NCBI RefSeq assembly: GCF_000955975.1
Contig: NZ_JYJF01000060.1
Coordinates: 1-41,816 of the forward strand
Origin: Saccharothrix sp. ST-888
GTDB lineage: Bacteria > Actinomycetota > Actinomycetes > Streptomycetales > Streptomycetaceae
Direction: 5' to 3'
DNA: 41,816 nt
Positions 22,880-31,272 of this stretch are shown one piece after another. The notes under the pieces were generated by a model, which had not been told where the DNA came from, did not search any database, and saw only the letters and a list, made by a program, of their open reading frames with translations. Made by a program: the position numbers and the translations under genes. The stretch's first letter is position 1; every line of letters starts with the position of its first letter.

Positions 22880-25630
22880 TCAGGCGTCGCCGCCGGCCGC
22901 GCCCGGGTCGGCCGCAGCCACGTCGAGCAGCTGGTAGCGGTCGATCGCGTCCTTCAGCGCATGACGCTCGATCTTGCCCTGCTTGGCGAGCTCGGTGAGC
23001 ACGCTCAGCACGACCGACTGGGCGTCGATGTGGAAGAAGCGGCGGGCCGCACCACGGGTGTCGGCGAAGCCGAAGCCGTCGGCGCCCAGCGACTGCCACT
23101 GACCCGGCACCCAGCGCGAGATCTGGTCCGGCACCGCACGCATCCAGTCGGACACGGCGACGAACGGGCCCTCGGCGCCCTGGAGCTTGGCGGTCACGTA
23201 CGGGACGCGCTGCGGCTCCTCCGGGTGCAGCAGGTTGAACTCCTCGGCCTCGACCGCGTCGCGACGCAGCTCGTTCCAGGAGGTCGCCGACCAGACGTCG
23301 GCCTTGACGTTCCACTCCTCGGCGAGGATGCGCTGGGCCTCCAGGGCCCACGGCACCGCCACACCCGAGGCGAGGATCTGTGCCGGGATCTGGCCGGCCT
23401 CGCCGACCTTGTACCGGTACAGACCCTTGAGGATGCCGTCGACGTCGACGTTCTCCGGCTCGGCCGGCATCTGGATCGGCTCGTTGTACACGGTCATGTA
23501 GTAGAAGATGTCCTCGCCGTGCGGGTGCTCGGCGGTGGACCCGTACATCCGGCGCAGACCGTCCTGCATGATGTGCGCGATCTCGAAGCCGTACGCCGGG
23601 TCGTACGCGACGACACCCGGGTTGGTCGAGGCGAGCAGCTGCGAGTGGCCGTCCGCGTGCTGGAGGCCCTCACCGGTCAGCGTGGTGCGACCGGCGGTGG
23701 CGCCGATCACGAAGCCGCGGGCCAGCTGGTCGGCCATCTGCCAGAACTGGTCACCGGTGCGCTGGAACCCGAACATCGAGTAGAAGACGTAGACCGGGAT
23801 CAGCGGCTCGCCGTGGGTGGCGTAGGACGAACCGGCGGCGATCAGCGAGGCGGTGCAGCCCGCCTCGGAGATGCCGTCGTGCAGCATCTGGCCGGTCGGG
23901 GACTCCTTGTACGCCAGCAGCAGCTCGCGGTCGACCGACTCGTAGGTCTGGCCGAGCGGGTTGTAGATCTTGGCGGACGGGAAGAGCGAGTCCATGCCGA
24001 AGGTGCGGTACTCGTCCGGGGCGATCGGCACGAAGCGGTTGCCGATGCCCTTGTCGCGCATCAGGTCCTTGAGCACCCGGACGAACGCCATGGTGGTGGC
24101 GATGGTCTGGTTGCCGGAGCCCTTCTTGACACCCTTGTAGGCGTCGTCGCCCGGGAGCACCAGCTGGCGCGGCCGCACCTTGCGGGTCGGCACGTAACCG
24201 CCGAGCTCGCTCCGGCGGTCGTGCATGTACTGGATCTCTTCGGAGTTGCGGCCCGGGTGGTAGTAGGGCGGGTAGCCCTCGTCGAGCTGCTTGTCCGTGA
24301 TCGGCAGGTGCAGGCGGTCGCGGAAGCGCTTCAGGTCCTCGACCGTCAGCTTCTTCATCTGGTGGGTGGCGTTGCGGCCCTCGAAGTTGGGGCCCAGCGT
24401 CCAGCCCTTGACGGTCTGCGCCAGGATGACGGTCGGCTGGCCCTGGTGCTCACGGGCAGCCTTGAACGCCGCGTAGATCTTCTTGTGGTCGTGGCCACCG
24501 CGACCCAGGTGCTGGATCTGCTGGTCGCTCATCGACTCGACCATCTGCCGCAGCCGCAGGTCGCCGCCGAAGAAGTGATCGCGGATGTACGCACCGGTCT
24601 CGGTGGCGTAGGTCTGGAACTGGCCGTCCACCGTGGTGTTCAGCTTGTTGACCAGGACGCCGTCGCGGTCCTGCGCGAGCAGCGGGTCCCAGCTGCGGTC
24701 CCAGATCAGCTTGATGACGTTCCAGCCGGCACCGCGGAACTGCGACTCCAGCTCCTGGATGATCTTGCCGTTGCCGCGGACCGGGCCGTCGAGGCGCTGC
24801 AGGTTGCAGTTGACCACGAAGGTCAGGTTGTCCAGGCCCTCACGGGCGGCCAGCGAGAGCTGGCCGAGCGACTCGGGCTCGTCCATCTCGCCGTCGCCGA
24901 GGAAGGCGTAGACGTGTGAGTCGGAGGTGTCCTTGATGCCGCGGTGCTCCAGGTACCGGTTCATCCGGGCCTGGTAGATCGCACCGAGCGGGCCGAGGCC
25001 CATCGAGACGGTCGGGAACTCCCAGAAGTCCGGCATCAGCCGCGGGTGCGGGTAGCTGGACAGGCCGTACGGCGCCTTCGACTTCTCCTGGCGGAACGCG
25101 TCGAGCTGCTGCTCGCTCAGTCGGTCGAGGAGGAAGGCACGGGCGTAGATACCGGGGGAGGCGTGACCCTGGAAGAAGATCTGGTCGCCGGACGCGCCCT
25201 CGGCGTCCTTGCCCCGGAAGAAGTAGTTGAAACCCACGTCGTAGAGGGACGCGGAGGAGGCGAAGGTGGCGATGTGCCCACCGACGCCGATGCCGGGACG
25301 CTGCGCCCGGGAGACCATCACGGCCGCGTTCCAGCGGGTCGCGTTGAGGACCTTGCGCTCGATCTCCTCGTTGCCGGGGAAGAAGGGCTCGTCCTTGGTC
25401 GCGATGGTGTTGACGTAGTCGGTGCTGCGCATCTCGGGCACGGCGACACGCTTCTCGCGGGCGCGCTCGATCAGGCGGAGCATCAGGTAGCGGGCGCGCT
25501 CACGCCCCCGCTCGTCGATGGCCGCGTCAAGCGACTCGAGCCATTCCGCGGTCTCCTCGGGATCGAAGTCCGGGACCTGACTCGGAAGGCCGCCAATGAT
25601 GATCGGGTTGCGATCGGATCCGGAAGCCAC
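22880..25630 (-). CDS. aceE: Pyruvate dehydrogenase E1 component (homodimeric)
   Basis: E1 of the pyruvate dehydrogenase complex; it decarboxylates pyruvate on thiamine diphosphate and passes the acetyl group to lipoyl-E2. The 916-residue length matches the single-chain AceE type of actinobacteria and enterics. Visible features are the N-terminal E2-binding segment (DFDPEETAEWLESLDAAIDE), the substrate His region VGGHIATFASSASLYDVGFN, and the ThDP/Mg motif GDGEMDEPES ending in VVNCNLQ. Also present are GLSSYPHPRLMPDFWEFPT and the central domain segment TFGMDSLFPSAKIYNP. The start is GTG (VASGSDRNPIIIGG) with AAGGA upstream. It stands alone, as usual in Streptomyces where E2 and E3 lie elsewhere. 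The long upstream gap holds candidate control sites. Confidence 0.98.
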   Translation of the reverse strand: MASGSDRNPIIIGGLPSQVPDFDPEETAEWLESLDAAIDERGRERARYLMLRLIERAREKRVAVPEMRSTDYVNTIATKDEPFFPGNEEIERKVLNATRWNAAVMVSRAQRPGIGVGGHIATFASSASLYDVGFNYFFRGKDAEGASGDQIFFQGHASPGIYARAFLLDRLSEQQLDAFRQEKSKAPYGLSSYPHPRLMPDFWEFPTVSMGLGPLGAIYQARMNRYLEHRGIKDTSDSHVYAFLGDGEMDEPESLGQLSLAAREGLDNLTFVVNCNLQRLDGPVRGNGKIIQELESQFRGAGWNVIKLIWDRSWDPLLAQDRDGVLVNKLNTTVDGQFQTYATETGAYIRDHFFGGDLRLRQMVESMSDQQIQHLGRGGHDHKKIYAAFKAAREHQGQPTVILAQTVKGWTLGPNFEGRNATHQMKKLTVEDLKRFRDRLHLPITDKQLDEGYPPYYHPGRNSEEIQYMHDRRSELGGYVPTRKVRPRQLVLPGDDAYKGVKKGSGNQTIATTMAFVRVLKDLMRDKGIGNRFVPIAPDEYRTFGMDSLFPSAKIYNPLGQTYESVDRELLLAYKESPTGQMLHDGISEAGCTASLIAAGSSYATHGEPLIPVYVFYSMFGFQRTGDQFWQMADQLARGFVIGATAGRTTLTGEGLQHADGHSQLLASTNPGVVAYDPAYGFEIAHIMQDGLRRMYGSTAEHPHGEDIFYYMTVYNEPIQMPAEPENVDVDGILKGLYRYKVGEAGQIPAQILASGVAVPWALEAQRILAEEWNVKADVWSATSWNELRRDAVEAEEFNLLHPEEPQRVPYVTAKLQGAEGPFVAVSDWMRAVPDQISRWVPGQWQSLGADGFGFADTRGAARRFFHIDAQSVVLSVLTELAKQGKIERHALKDAIDRYQLLDVAAADPGAAGGDA

Positions 25631-26160
25631 GCTGTTCCTTCACTGTCGGACGTAACTGAGGTGTGTCGCGCCGCCTCCATCGTGTACCGCAACTCGGAGA
25701 TCCGTCATCTCTACCGATCGGTAACCATTCCGTTCCAGGGCTTGATTTCCCTAGGGCGGTCAGGTCGGATGGTGGGTGACGTGGACATCGCTGTCTGCGC
25801 CGCTCACCACCGGTTGTTACGAAGAGGTGGTCCGACCTTGATGCCCGACCGTCCGATGGCGGGCGGTCGGGGTGAGGGCCAACAGGAGACTCTACGCCCG
25901 CCGGAGTGGTTACCCCGAAATGCGTTCGCATCTCGGTCACTTTCCGGGCCGGCGCGGCCACCCGACCCGCAGCATCCCCGGGGCGTGCAGAAAAGGGCAA
26001 ATCGGTGTGATTACCGACACATTCCACGGCGTGTCCCGCCCCGACACGTCAACCTTTGGGTGGGATCGGGGGTCGGGTACTTGCGCGAACCGCCGCGCAC
26101 GTGTGGACTACGGCCACAGCCTCGGCATGAATGCCGAGCCGAATACTGGAGGTTATTCCC
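25631..26160. promoter_or_regulatory. 530-nt divergent regulatory region, aceE / DUF3052
   Basis: I see no convincing gene here; open frames lack streptomycete codon bias and use rare TTA codons. Visible sites are a 12-bp perfect palindrome TACCGATCGGTA (25712-25723), 82 nt upstream of aceE, and a dyad with related half-sites, TCGGT-N6-ACCGA (26002-26017). There is also an 11-bp stem with a 6-nt loop (25844-25854 with 25861-25871, CCCGACCG/CGGTCGGG core) and CGTGTC-N7-GACACG (26030-26048). The aceE ribosome site is AAGGA. No promoter box is clear enough to name. The shared ACCGA half-site suggests one regulator acts on both sides. Confidence 0.5.
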
Positions 26161-26598
26161 GTGAGCGCGACCGCGGACCCCGCGGACAAGTCCAACCCGG
26201 CGCACCGTCTCGGCTTCGAAGAGGGCCAGATCGTCCAGGAGCTCGGGTTCGACGAAGACTGTGACCAGGAACTCCGCGAGGGCATCGAGGAGATCACCGG
26301 CACCGAGCTCGTCGACGAGGACTACGACGACGTCGCCGACGGCGTTGTGCTGTGGCACCGCGAGGAGGACGGGGATCTCACCGACGCCCTCGTCGATGCA
26401 CTGGAGTACCTGGCGGAGGGCGGCCTGGTCTGGCTGCTGACCCCGAAGACGGGCCGGGACGGCCACGTCGAGGCGCACGAGATCGCCGATGCCGCCCGGA
26501 CCGCCGGCCTCTCCCAGACCAGCTCCGCGGCCGTGGCCAAGGACTGGATGGGCACCCGCCTGGCCTCGCCGAAGGCCGCCAAGAGCGGCAAGCGCTGA
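26161..26598 (+). CDS. DUF3052 family protein
   Basis: A 145-residue, acidic cytosolic protein of the actinobacterial DUF3052 family. Start GTG 26161 (MSATADPADKSNPAHRLGFE) has GGAGG 8 nt upstream; the open frame further left lies in regulatory sequence. Typical stretches are GQIVQELGFDEDCDQELREG, DEDYDDVADGVVLWHRE and GGLVWLLTPKTGRDGHVEAH, ending in a Lys-rich tail. No catalytic motif is obvious. The function of the family is unknown; its steady position beside aceE and a peroxiredoxin hints at central metabolism or redox control. It ends before a strong terminator, so it is probably monocistronic. Confidence 0.88.
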   Translation: MSATADPADKSNPAHRLGFEEGQIVQELGFDEDCDQELREGIEEITGTELVDEDYDDVADGVVLWHREEDGDLTDALVDALEYLAEGGLVWLLTPKTGRDGHVEAHEIADAARTAGLSQTSSAAVAKDWMGTRLASPKAAKSGKR

Positions 26599-26680
26599 TC
26601 GCGGCCCTCGGCGGCAGGCGCCGGCCGCAGCCGTGAGCAGCGGCCCCTGACCACGGCGCCGGGCCCTGCCCCGGCACGAC

Positions 26681-26716
26681 CCGGACCCCGCTGGAGCTTC
26701 CTCCAGCGGGGTCCGG
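26681..26716 (+). terminator. Strong hairpin terminator after DUF3052 gene
   Basis: Perfect 16-bp stem (26681-26696 with 26701-26716, CCGGACCCCGCTGGAG and its complement) with a CTTC loop, followed by CCGTTTCGGG. It lies 82 nt after the stop. Confidence 0.88.
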
Positions 26717-26891
26717 CCGTTTCGGGCCCCGGCCTGTAGCTGTCGCCCGCGCCCTGTTCACCCAGGGCGAAACCCGGCCCGGGTGGTGGGACGGCGCTCA
26801 CCCGAACGGCGGAAGGGGACCCGGCGGATGCAAGGATGCCGGTAGTCGCGCGGCCGTCTGGGCCGTGGCATCCGGTTAGGAAGGTCTCCGC

Positions 26892-27350
26892 ATGACCATC
26901 GAGGTCGGCACCAAGGCTCCGGACTTCGAGCTGAAGAACCAGCACGGTGAGCTGGTCAGGCTCTCCGACTTCCAGGGCGAGAAGAACGTCGTCCTGGTCT
27001 TCTACCCGTTCGCCTTCACCGGTGTCTGCACCGGCGAGGTGTGCGAGATCCAGAAGGAGCTGCCCCGCCTGCAGAACGACGCGGTGCAGGTCCTCGCGGT
27101 CTCCAACGACTCGCCGTTCACCCTCCGCGTCTTCGCCGAGCAGGAGGGCCTGGAGTACCCGCTGCTCTCGGACTTCTGGCCGCACGGCGAGGTCTCCGAG
27201 GCGTACGGCGTCTTCGACGCGGAGAAGGGCTGCGCGGTGCGCGGCACCTTCGTGATCGACAAGACCGGCGCGGTGCGCTGGTCGATCGTCAACGGCCTCC
27301 CGGACGCCCGGGACACCAAGGAGTACCTGGCCGCGATCGACGCGCTCTGA
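26892..27350 (+). CDS. ahpE: AhpE-like peroxiredoxin
   Basis: A 152-residue AhpC/TSA-fold peroxidase that reduces peroxides through a catalytic cysteine. The active-site loop FYPFAFTGVCTGEVC carries the peroxidatic Cys46 with the essential Pro39 and Thr43. A second Cys51 sits five residues on, and Cys113 (EKGCAVRG) is further along, so a resolving thiol is possible, though AhpE of Mycobacterium works as a 1-Cys enzyme with mycothiol or mycoredoxin. A conserved Arg (GTFVIDKTGAVRW region) follows. ATG has AGGAAGG about 8 nt upstream. A strong hairpin follows the gene. Length and motifs match M. tuberculosis AhpE well. Confidence 0.93.
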   Translation: MTIEVGTKAPDFELKNQHGELVRLSDFQGEKNVVLVFYPFAFTGVCTGEVCEIQKELPRLQNDAVQVLAVSNDSPFTLRVFAEQEGLEYPLLSDFWPHGEVSEAYGVFDAEKGCAVRGTFVIDKTGAVRWSIVNGLPDARDTKEYLAAIDAL

Positions 27351-27377
27351 TCGCCCGGCCCTCCCGGCCGGACCCCG

Positions 27378-27410
27378 CCGGCCCGGCGCGTCGTGGACGC
27401 GCCGGGCCGG
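27378..27410 (+). terminator. Hairpin terminator after ahpE
   Basis: Perfect 15-bp stem (27378-27392 with 27396-27410, CCGGCCCGGCGCGTC and its complement) and GTG loop, 27 nt after the ahpE stop. It is followed by ATTGCTG. Confidence 0.85.
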
Positions 27411-27483
27411 ATTGCTGTGCGGGACGGGAACCCGGGCCTACGATCGGGCCGTTGTCGGAGAAAGCACGATTCTTGGAGGACCA

Positions 27484-28059
27484 GTGGGTGTCAGCCTGAG
27501 CAAGGGCGGCAATGTCTCGCTCACCAAGGAGGCCCCGGGCCTCACCGCCGTGGTGGTCGGCCTCGGCTGGGACGTCCGTACCACCACCGGGACCGACTTC
27601 GACCTCGATGCCAGCGCGCTGCTCTGCAACGAGGCCGGCAAGGTCGCCTCGGACAGCAACTTCGTCTTCTTCAACAACCTGAAGAGCCCGGACGGTTCGG
27701 TCGAGCACACCGGTGACAACCTGACCGGTGAGGGCGAGGGCGACGACGAGACCGTCAAGGTCAACCTGGCCGCCGTGCCGGCCGACGTCGCGAAGATCGT
27801 CTTCCCGGTCTCGATCTACGACGCGGAGAACCGCCAGCAGAGCTTCGGGCAGGTCCGCAACGCCTACATCCGCGTGGTGAACCAGGCCGGCGGCGCCGAG
27901 ATCGCCCGGTACGACCTCTCGGAGGACGCCTCCACCGAGACGGCCATGGTCTTCGGCGAGCTGTACCGCAACGGCGCGGAGTGGAAGTTCCGCGCGATCG
28001 GCCAGGGCTACGCCTCGGGCCTGCGCGGTATCGCCCAGGACTTCGGGGTCAACGTCTGA
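27484..28059 (+). CDS. terD: TerD-family stress protein (first copy)
   Basis: A 191-residue TerD/CABP protein. Start GTG 27484 (MGVSLSKGGNVSLTKEAPGL) sits close behind GGAGGA. The TerD hallmarks are all present: VVVGLGWDVRTTTGTDFDLD with the DLDASALL Ca2+-ligand motif, FFNNLKSPDGSVEHTGDNLT, an acidic GEGEGDDE loop, FPVSIYDAENRQQSFGQVRN and the C-terminal FGELYRNGAEWKFRAIGQGY. TerD proteins bind calcium and are thought to assemble in a membrane-linked stress complex with TerC; they are linked to tellurite and other stress and, in Streptomyces, to development. A terminator separates it from the second, closely similar copy. Confidence 0.96.
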   Translation: MGVSLSKGGNVSLTKEAPGLTAVVVGLGWDVRTTTGTDFDLDASALLCNEAGKVASDSNFVFFNNLKSPDGSVEHTGDNLTGEGEGDDETVKVNLAAVPADVAKIVFPVSIYDAENRQQSFGQVRNAYIRVVNQAGGAEIARYDLSEDASTETAMVFGELYRNGAEWKFRAIGQGYASGLRGIAQDFGVNV

Positions 28060-28124
28060 CCTCGGGGTCGACGTCCGACCCGAGGTCGGGTGGGAGCCCG
28101 GCAGGTGACCGGGTGAATAATCTT

Positions 28125-28168
28125 GTGGCCGGGGTCGGCGGGAGTTCGCTCCCACCGACCCCGGCCAC
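28125..28168 (+). terminator. Long hairpin with TTCG loop between the two terD genes
   Basis: Arms at 28125-28144 and 28149-28168 pair at 19 of 20 positions (left arm GTGGCCGGGGTCGGCGGGAG) around a stable TTCG tetraloop, followed by TGCTGTTTCC. It would uncouple the two terD genes, so the second needs its own promoter in the 200 nt before 28369. Confidence 0.9.
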
Positions 28169-28368
28169 TGCTGTTTCCCCGGCTCGCTGCGCCCCTGCGG
28201 GCGCCGGGCCCCGGAGTTCAGCAAGTTCAGCGGGTCGACAGCACCCGCTGGGGGCTGCGAGGGCGTACACCTGAGATGCGCCCGGCTGCGGCCCTGTGTG
28301 CTGCGCGAAATCCCGCGCGGCGCGCCGGACACAGCCCCGGGTACGGGGACGAGGGAGGAAGAACAGCC

Positions 28369-28944
28369 ATGAGCGTCACGCTCGCCAAGGGTGGCAACGT
28401 CTCGCTGACCAAGGCCGCGCCGAATCTGACGCAGGTCCAGATCGGCCTGGGCTGGGACGACCGCTCCACCACCGGTGCGCCCTTCGACCTGGACGCGAGC
28501 GCCCTGCTCTGCTCCGGTGGCCGGGTGCTGGGCGACGAGTACTTCGTGTTCTACAACAACCTCCGCAGCCCCGAGGGCTCGGTCGAGCACCAGGGCGACA
28601 ACCTGACCGGTGGCGAGGAGGGCGATGACGAGGTGGTCGTGGTCAACCTCGACCTCGTTCCGCCGCACGTCGACAAGGTGGTCTTCCCGGTGTCGATCTA
28701 CGACGCCGACGCCCGGCTGCAGAACTTCGGCCAGGTCAGCAACGCGTACATCCGGGTCGTCAACCTGACGGACAGTCAGGAGATCGCGCGCTACGACCTG
28801 ACCGAGGACGCCTCCACCGAGACGGCGATGATCTTCGGGGAGCTCTACCGCTACCAGGGTGAGTGGAAGTTCCGTGCCGTGGGCCAGGGTTACGCCTCGG
28901 GCCTGCGCGGCATTGCTCTCGATTTCGGCGTAAACGTAGAGTAA
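28369..28944 (+). CDS. terD: TerD-family stress protein (second copy)
   Basis: A 191-residue TerD protein very similar to the copy 300 nt upstream, so a tandem duplication. ATG 28369 has an excellent ribosome site (AGGGAGGAAG). The Ca2+-binding and core motifs are intact: IGLGWDDRSTTGAPFDLDAS, FYNNLRSPEGSVEHQGDNLT, FPVSIYDADARLQNFGQVSN and the closing WKFRAVGQGYASGLRG. It differs from copy 1 in the loop after the first Ca2+ motif (LLCSGGRVLGDEYF) and in a final Glu. It lies 38 nt before the TerC-type gene with no hairpin between, so terD-terC are likely one transcript. Confidence 0.96.
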   Translation: MSVTLAKGGNVSLTKAAPNLTQVQIGLGWDDRSTTGAPFDLDASALLCSGGRVLGDEYFVFYNNLRSPEGSVEHQGDNLTGGEEGDDEVVVVNLDLVPPHVDKVVFPVSIYDADARLQNFGQVSNAYIRVVNLTDSQEIARYDLTEDASTETAMIFGELYRYQGEWKFRAVGQGYASGLRGIALDFGVNVE

Positions 28945-28982
28945 AGCTGCTCTACGTACAAGCATGTGAAAGGTACTAACCC

Positions 28983-30062
28983 GTGTTCCTCCGCACATTC
29001 GGATGGTCATTCGCCATCACGATCGTCGGTCTGATCGCTGCCGGCCTGATCTGGGGGGCCGAAGGGTTCGGCGTCGTGCTGATCCTCTCGGTCCTGGAGA
29101 TCTCGCTGTCCTTCGACAACGCGGTCGTCAACGCCACCGTCCTGAAGCGGATGAACCCCTTCTGGCAGAAGATCTTCCTCACCGTCGGTGTGCTGATCGC
29201 TGTCTTCGGTATGCGGCTGGTCTTCCCGCTGGCGGTGGTCGCGTTGACGGCGCACCTCAACCCGGCCACCGTCGTGGAGCTGGCGCTCGACTCCGGCAAG
29301 ACCCACGACGGCCACACCTACGGCCAGTTCCTGGAACTGGCCAACCCGGCCATCGCGGCCTTCGGCGGCATCTTCCTGCTGATGATCTTCCTTGACTTCA
29401 TCCTGGAGGAGAAGGAGTTCAACTGGCTGCGCTGGCTGGAGAAGCCGCTGGAGAAGATCGGCAAGCTGGACGCGCTCTCCTCGGTGATCGCCCTGATCGC
29501 GCTCGCCCTGGCGGCCAACTTCTTCGCCGGCGAGCACGCCGAGACGGTCCTGCTGGCCGGTCTGCTCGGCCTCACCACCTACCTGGCGGTGAACGGGCTC
29601 TCCGGCGTCTTCGAGTCCGGCCTGGAGGAGCAGGAGGAGGCCGAGGAGGCCGCCGAGCGCTCCGGCAAGTCGATCGTCCAGGTCGGCGGGAAGGCCGCGT
29701 TCTTCCTCTTCCTCTACCTGGAGGTGCTGGACGCCTCGTTCTCCTTCGACGGTGTGGTCGGCGCCTTCGCCATCTCCCAGGACATCTTCATGATCACCCT
29801 GGGGCTGGGCATCGGCGCGATGTACATCCGCTCGCTGACGGTCTTCCTGGTCCGCAAGGGCACCCTGGACGACTACGTCTACCTGGAGCACGGCGCGCAC
29901 TACGCGATCGGTGCGCTGGCGCTGATCCTGCTGGCCTCGATCGAGTACCACATCCCGGAGATCGTCACCGGTCTGATCGGCGTCGCCTTCATCGGCGCGG
30001 CGCTGCTCTCCTCGATGGTCCGCAACCGGCGTGAGCAGGCGCTGGAGGGCGCCACGGGCTGA
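28983..30062 (+). CDS. TerC/DUF475-type integral membrane protein
   Basis: A 359-residue membrane protein of the TerC superfamily, DUF475 branch, with about eight or nine hydrophobic segments. It starts at GTG 28983 (MFLRTFGWSFAITIVGLIAA). The two superfamily signatures with charged residues inside membrane helices are seen: ISLSFDNAVV with Asp45, and DASFSFDGVV around Asp256; these are the proposed metal-ion ligands. A charged cytosolic loop (EEQEEAEEAAERSGKS) splits the halves. TerC proteins form the membrane anchor of Ter complexes and related members move Mn2+ or other cations. It probably works with the TerD protein encoded just upstream. A strong terminator follows. Confidence 0.94.
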   Translation: MFLRTFGWSFAITIVGLIAAGLIWGAEGFGVVLILSVLEISLSFDNAVVNATVLKRMNPFWQKIFLTVGVLIAVFGMRLVFPLAVVALTAHLNPATVVELALDSGKTHDGHTYGQFLELANPAIAAFGGIFLLMIFLDFILEEKEFNWLRWLEKPLEKIGKLDALSSVIALIALALAANFFAGEHAETVLLAGLLGLTTYLAVNGLSGVFESGLEEQEEAEEAAERSGKSIVQVGGKAAFFLFLYLEVLDASFSFDGVVGAFAISQDIFMITLGLGIGAMYIRSLTVFLVRKGTLDDYVYLEHGAHYAIGALALILLASIEYHIPEIVTGLIGVAFIGAALLSSMVRNRREQALEGATG

Positions 30063-30087
30063 GCCCGTCCCCCCGCACACAACACCG

Positions 30088-30124
30088 AACGGCCCCCCGC
30101 ACTGCTGGAGTGCGGGGGGCCGTT
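30088..30124. terminator. Bidirectional terminator between TerC and DUF2637 genes
   Basis: Perfect 16-bp arms at 30088-30103 and 30109-30124 (AACGGCCCCCCGCACT and its complement) with a 5-nt loop GCTGG. It lies between convergent stops and has A/T residues at both feet, so it can work in both directions. Confidence 0.9.
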
Positions 30125-30168
30125 CTGCGTGCCGGTGGCGCGTGCCGGTTGATGCGGGGCGCGCGGGG

Positions 30169-31272
30169 TCAGCCGAGCTGCTTCTCGAGGGCCCGCAGCT
30201 TGCGCTCCAGCGAGTCCAGCTTGGGCATGGCGAGGGTGTCGTCGTCGGCCGTCAGGTCGACGGCCGAGGTGCCCGAAGTGGTCGGGGTGCTCGCGGTGGA
30301 GACGGGGGAGCGGTGGCCGGCGGTGAGGGCGGCGCTCCCGGGCCGGGCGGAGCCCGTGATGCGGGTGGAGTCCTCGAACCGGGAGAAGGTCGGGTCCTCC
30401 GCTAGTGCAGGCTCCGTAGCGGTCTGGCCGTCTCCGGCCCGGGCAGCGGTCAGTGCGGGTACCTGGCGGCCGCCCCGGGCCCGGCCCAGCAGGCTGCCCT
30501 GCCGGGCGATGGCCTTGAGCTCGGCCCGCTCGCGGCGGTCGGCGCTGCGGGCGCGGGACTTGGCGTCCAGCTTGGACTGCCGCTCCTCGCGGACCTCCTC
30601 GACCGCCTCGTCCAGGCTGCGGACGTTCTCCAGCAGCATCAACGACCAGGCCGCGTACGTCTCGCGGGGCGCGCGCAGCCAGCGGACGATGCGGATCTGC
30701 GGCAGCGGGCGCGGTATCAGGCCCTGCTCGCGCAGCGCGGCCCGGCGGGTCTGCTTGAGCGCGCGGTCGAAGAGCACCGCCGCGGAGATCGACATGCCGG
30801 CGAAGAACTGCGGAGCGCCGTCGTGCGCACCGCCGCGCGGGGCGTGCACCCAGTTGAACCAGGCCGAGGCGAAGGCGAACAGCCAGACCAGCAGCCGTGA
30901 TCCGAGCGCCGCGTCCCCGTGGCTGGCCTCGCGCACCGCGAGCACCGAACAGAACATGGCCGCACCGTCCAGACCGAACGGGACCAGGTACTCCCAGCCG
31001 CCGGAGAGACCGAGGTTCTGCTGGCCGAAGCCCACCAGGCCGTGGAAGGAGAGCGCGGCCGCGACGCCCGCACAGCAGAACAGCAGGACGTAGGAGGCGA
31101 TCCCGTAGACCGCCTCCTTGCGGCGGCGGCGCTCCTCGCTGCGCTCCCAGGAGTCGGTGGTCTCGCCGGACCTGGTGCCCTTGAAGCGCAGCACGGTCAC
31201 CAGGAGGGCGGTGAACAGCAGCGCGGCGCCGCCGACAACGGCCCAGACCAGCTGTATGGAGGAGAGGTTCAT
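30169..31272 (-). CDS. DUF2637-domain membrane protein
   Basis: A 367-residue protein with four hydrophobic segments in the first 145 residues (about 6-28, 55-77, 92-112 and 121-140), matching the DUF2637 domain. That domain is known mostly from actinobacterial plasmid spread (Spd-like) proteins and chromosomal relatives. The region after residue 165 is cytosolic and highly charged (VREERQSKLDAKSRARSADR). It is followed by a Ser/Thr/Ala linker and a C-terminal Leu-heptad helix (LDSLERKLRALEKQLG) that could form a coiled coil. Function unknown. It sits inside the Ter cluster on the opposite strand, convergent with the TerC gene and divergent from the TerA-like gene, sharing a 320-nt control region with the latter. 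Confidence 0.85.
   Translation of the reverse strand: MNLSSIQLVWAVVGGAALLFTALLVTVLRFKGTRSGETTDSWERSEERRRRKEAVYGIASYVLLFCCAGVAAALSFHGLVGFGQQNLGLSGGWEYLVPFGLDGAAMFCSVLAVREASHGDAALGSRLLVWLFAFASAWFNWVHAPRGGAHDGAPQFFAGMSISAAVLFDRALKQTRRAALREQGLIPRPLPQIRIVRWLRAPRETYAAWSLMLLENVRSLDEAVEEVREERQSKLDAKSRARSADRRERAELKAIARQGSLLGRARGGRQVPALTAARAGDGQTATEPALAEDPTFSRFEDSTRITGSARPGSAALTAGHRSPVSTASTPTTSGTSAVDLTADDDTLAMPKLDSLERKLRALEKQLG

Noticed and set aside
22736..24919. Very long open frame on the plus strand antisense to aceE
   Set aside because: It is a by-product of high GC third positions in aceE; its translation is His/Val/Gly-rich without family motifs, while the aceE frame has clear catalytic motifs.
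25750..26160. Small gene in the aceE-DUF3052 gap
   Set aside because: The open frame uses rare TTA codons, lacks GC third-position bias and has no ribosome site; better explained as regulatory DNA.
26818..26891. A tRNA-like or riboswitch fold before ahpE
   Set aside because: GC-rich stems can be drawn but no cloverleaf or known aptamer pattern is present.
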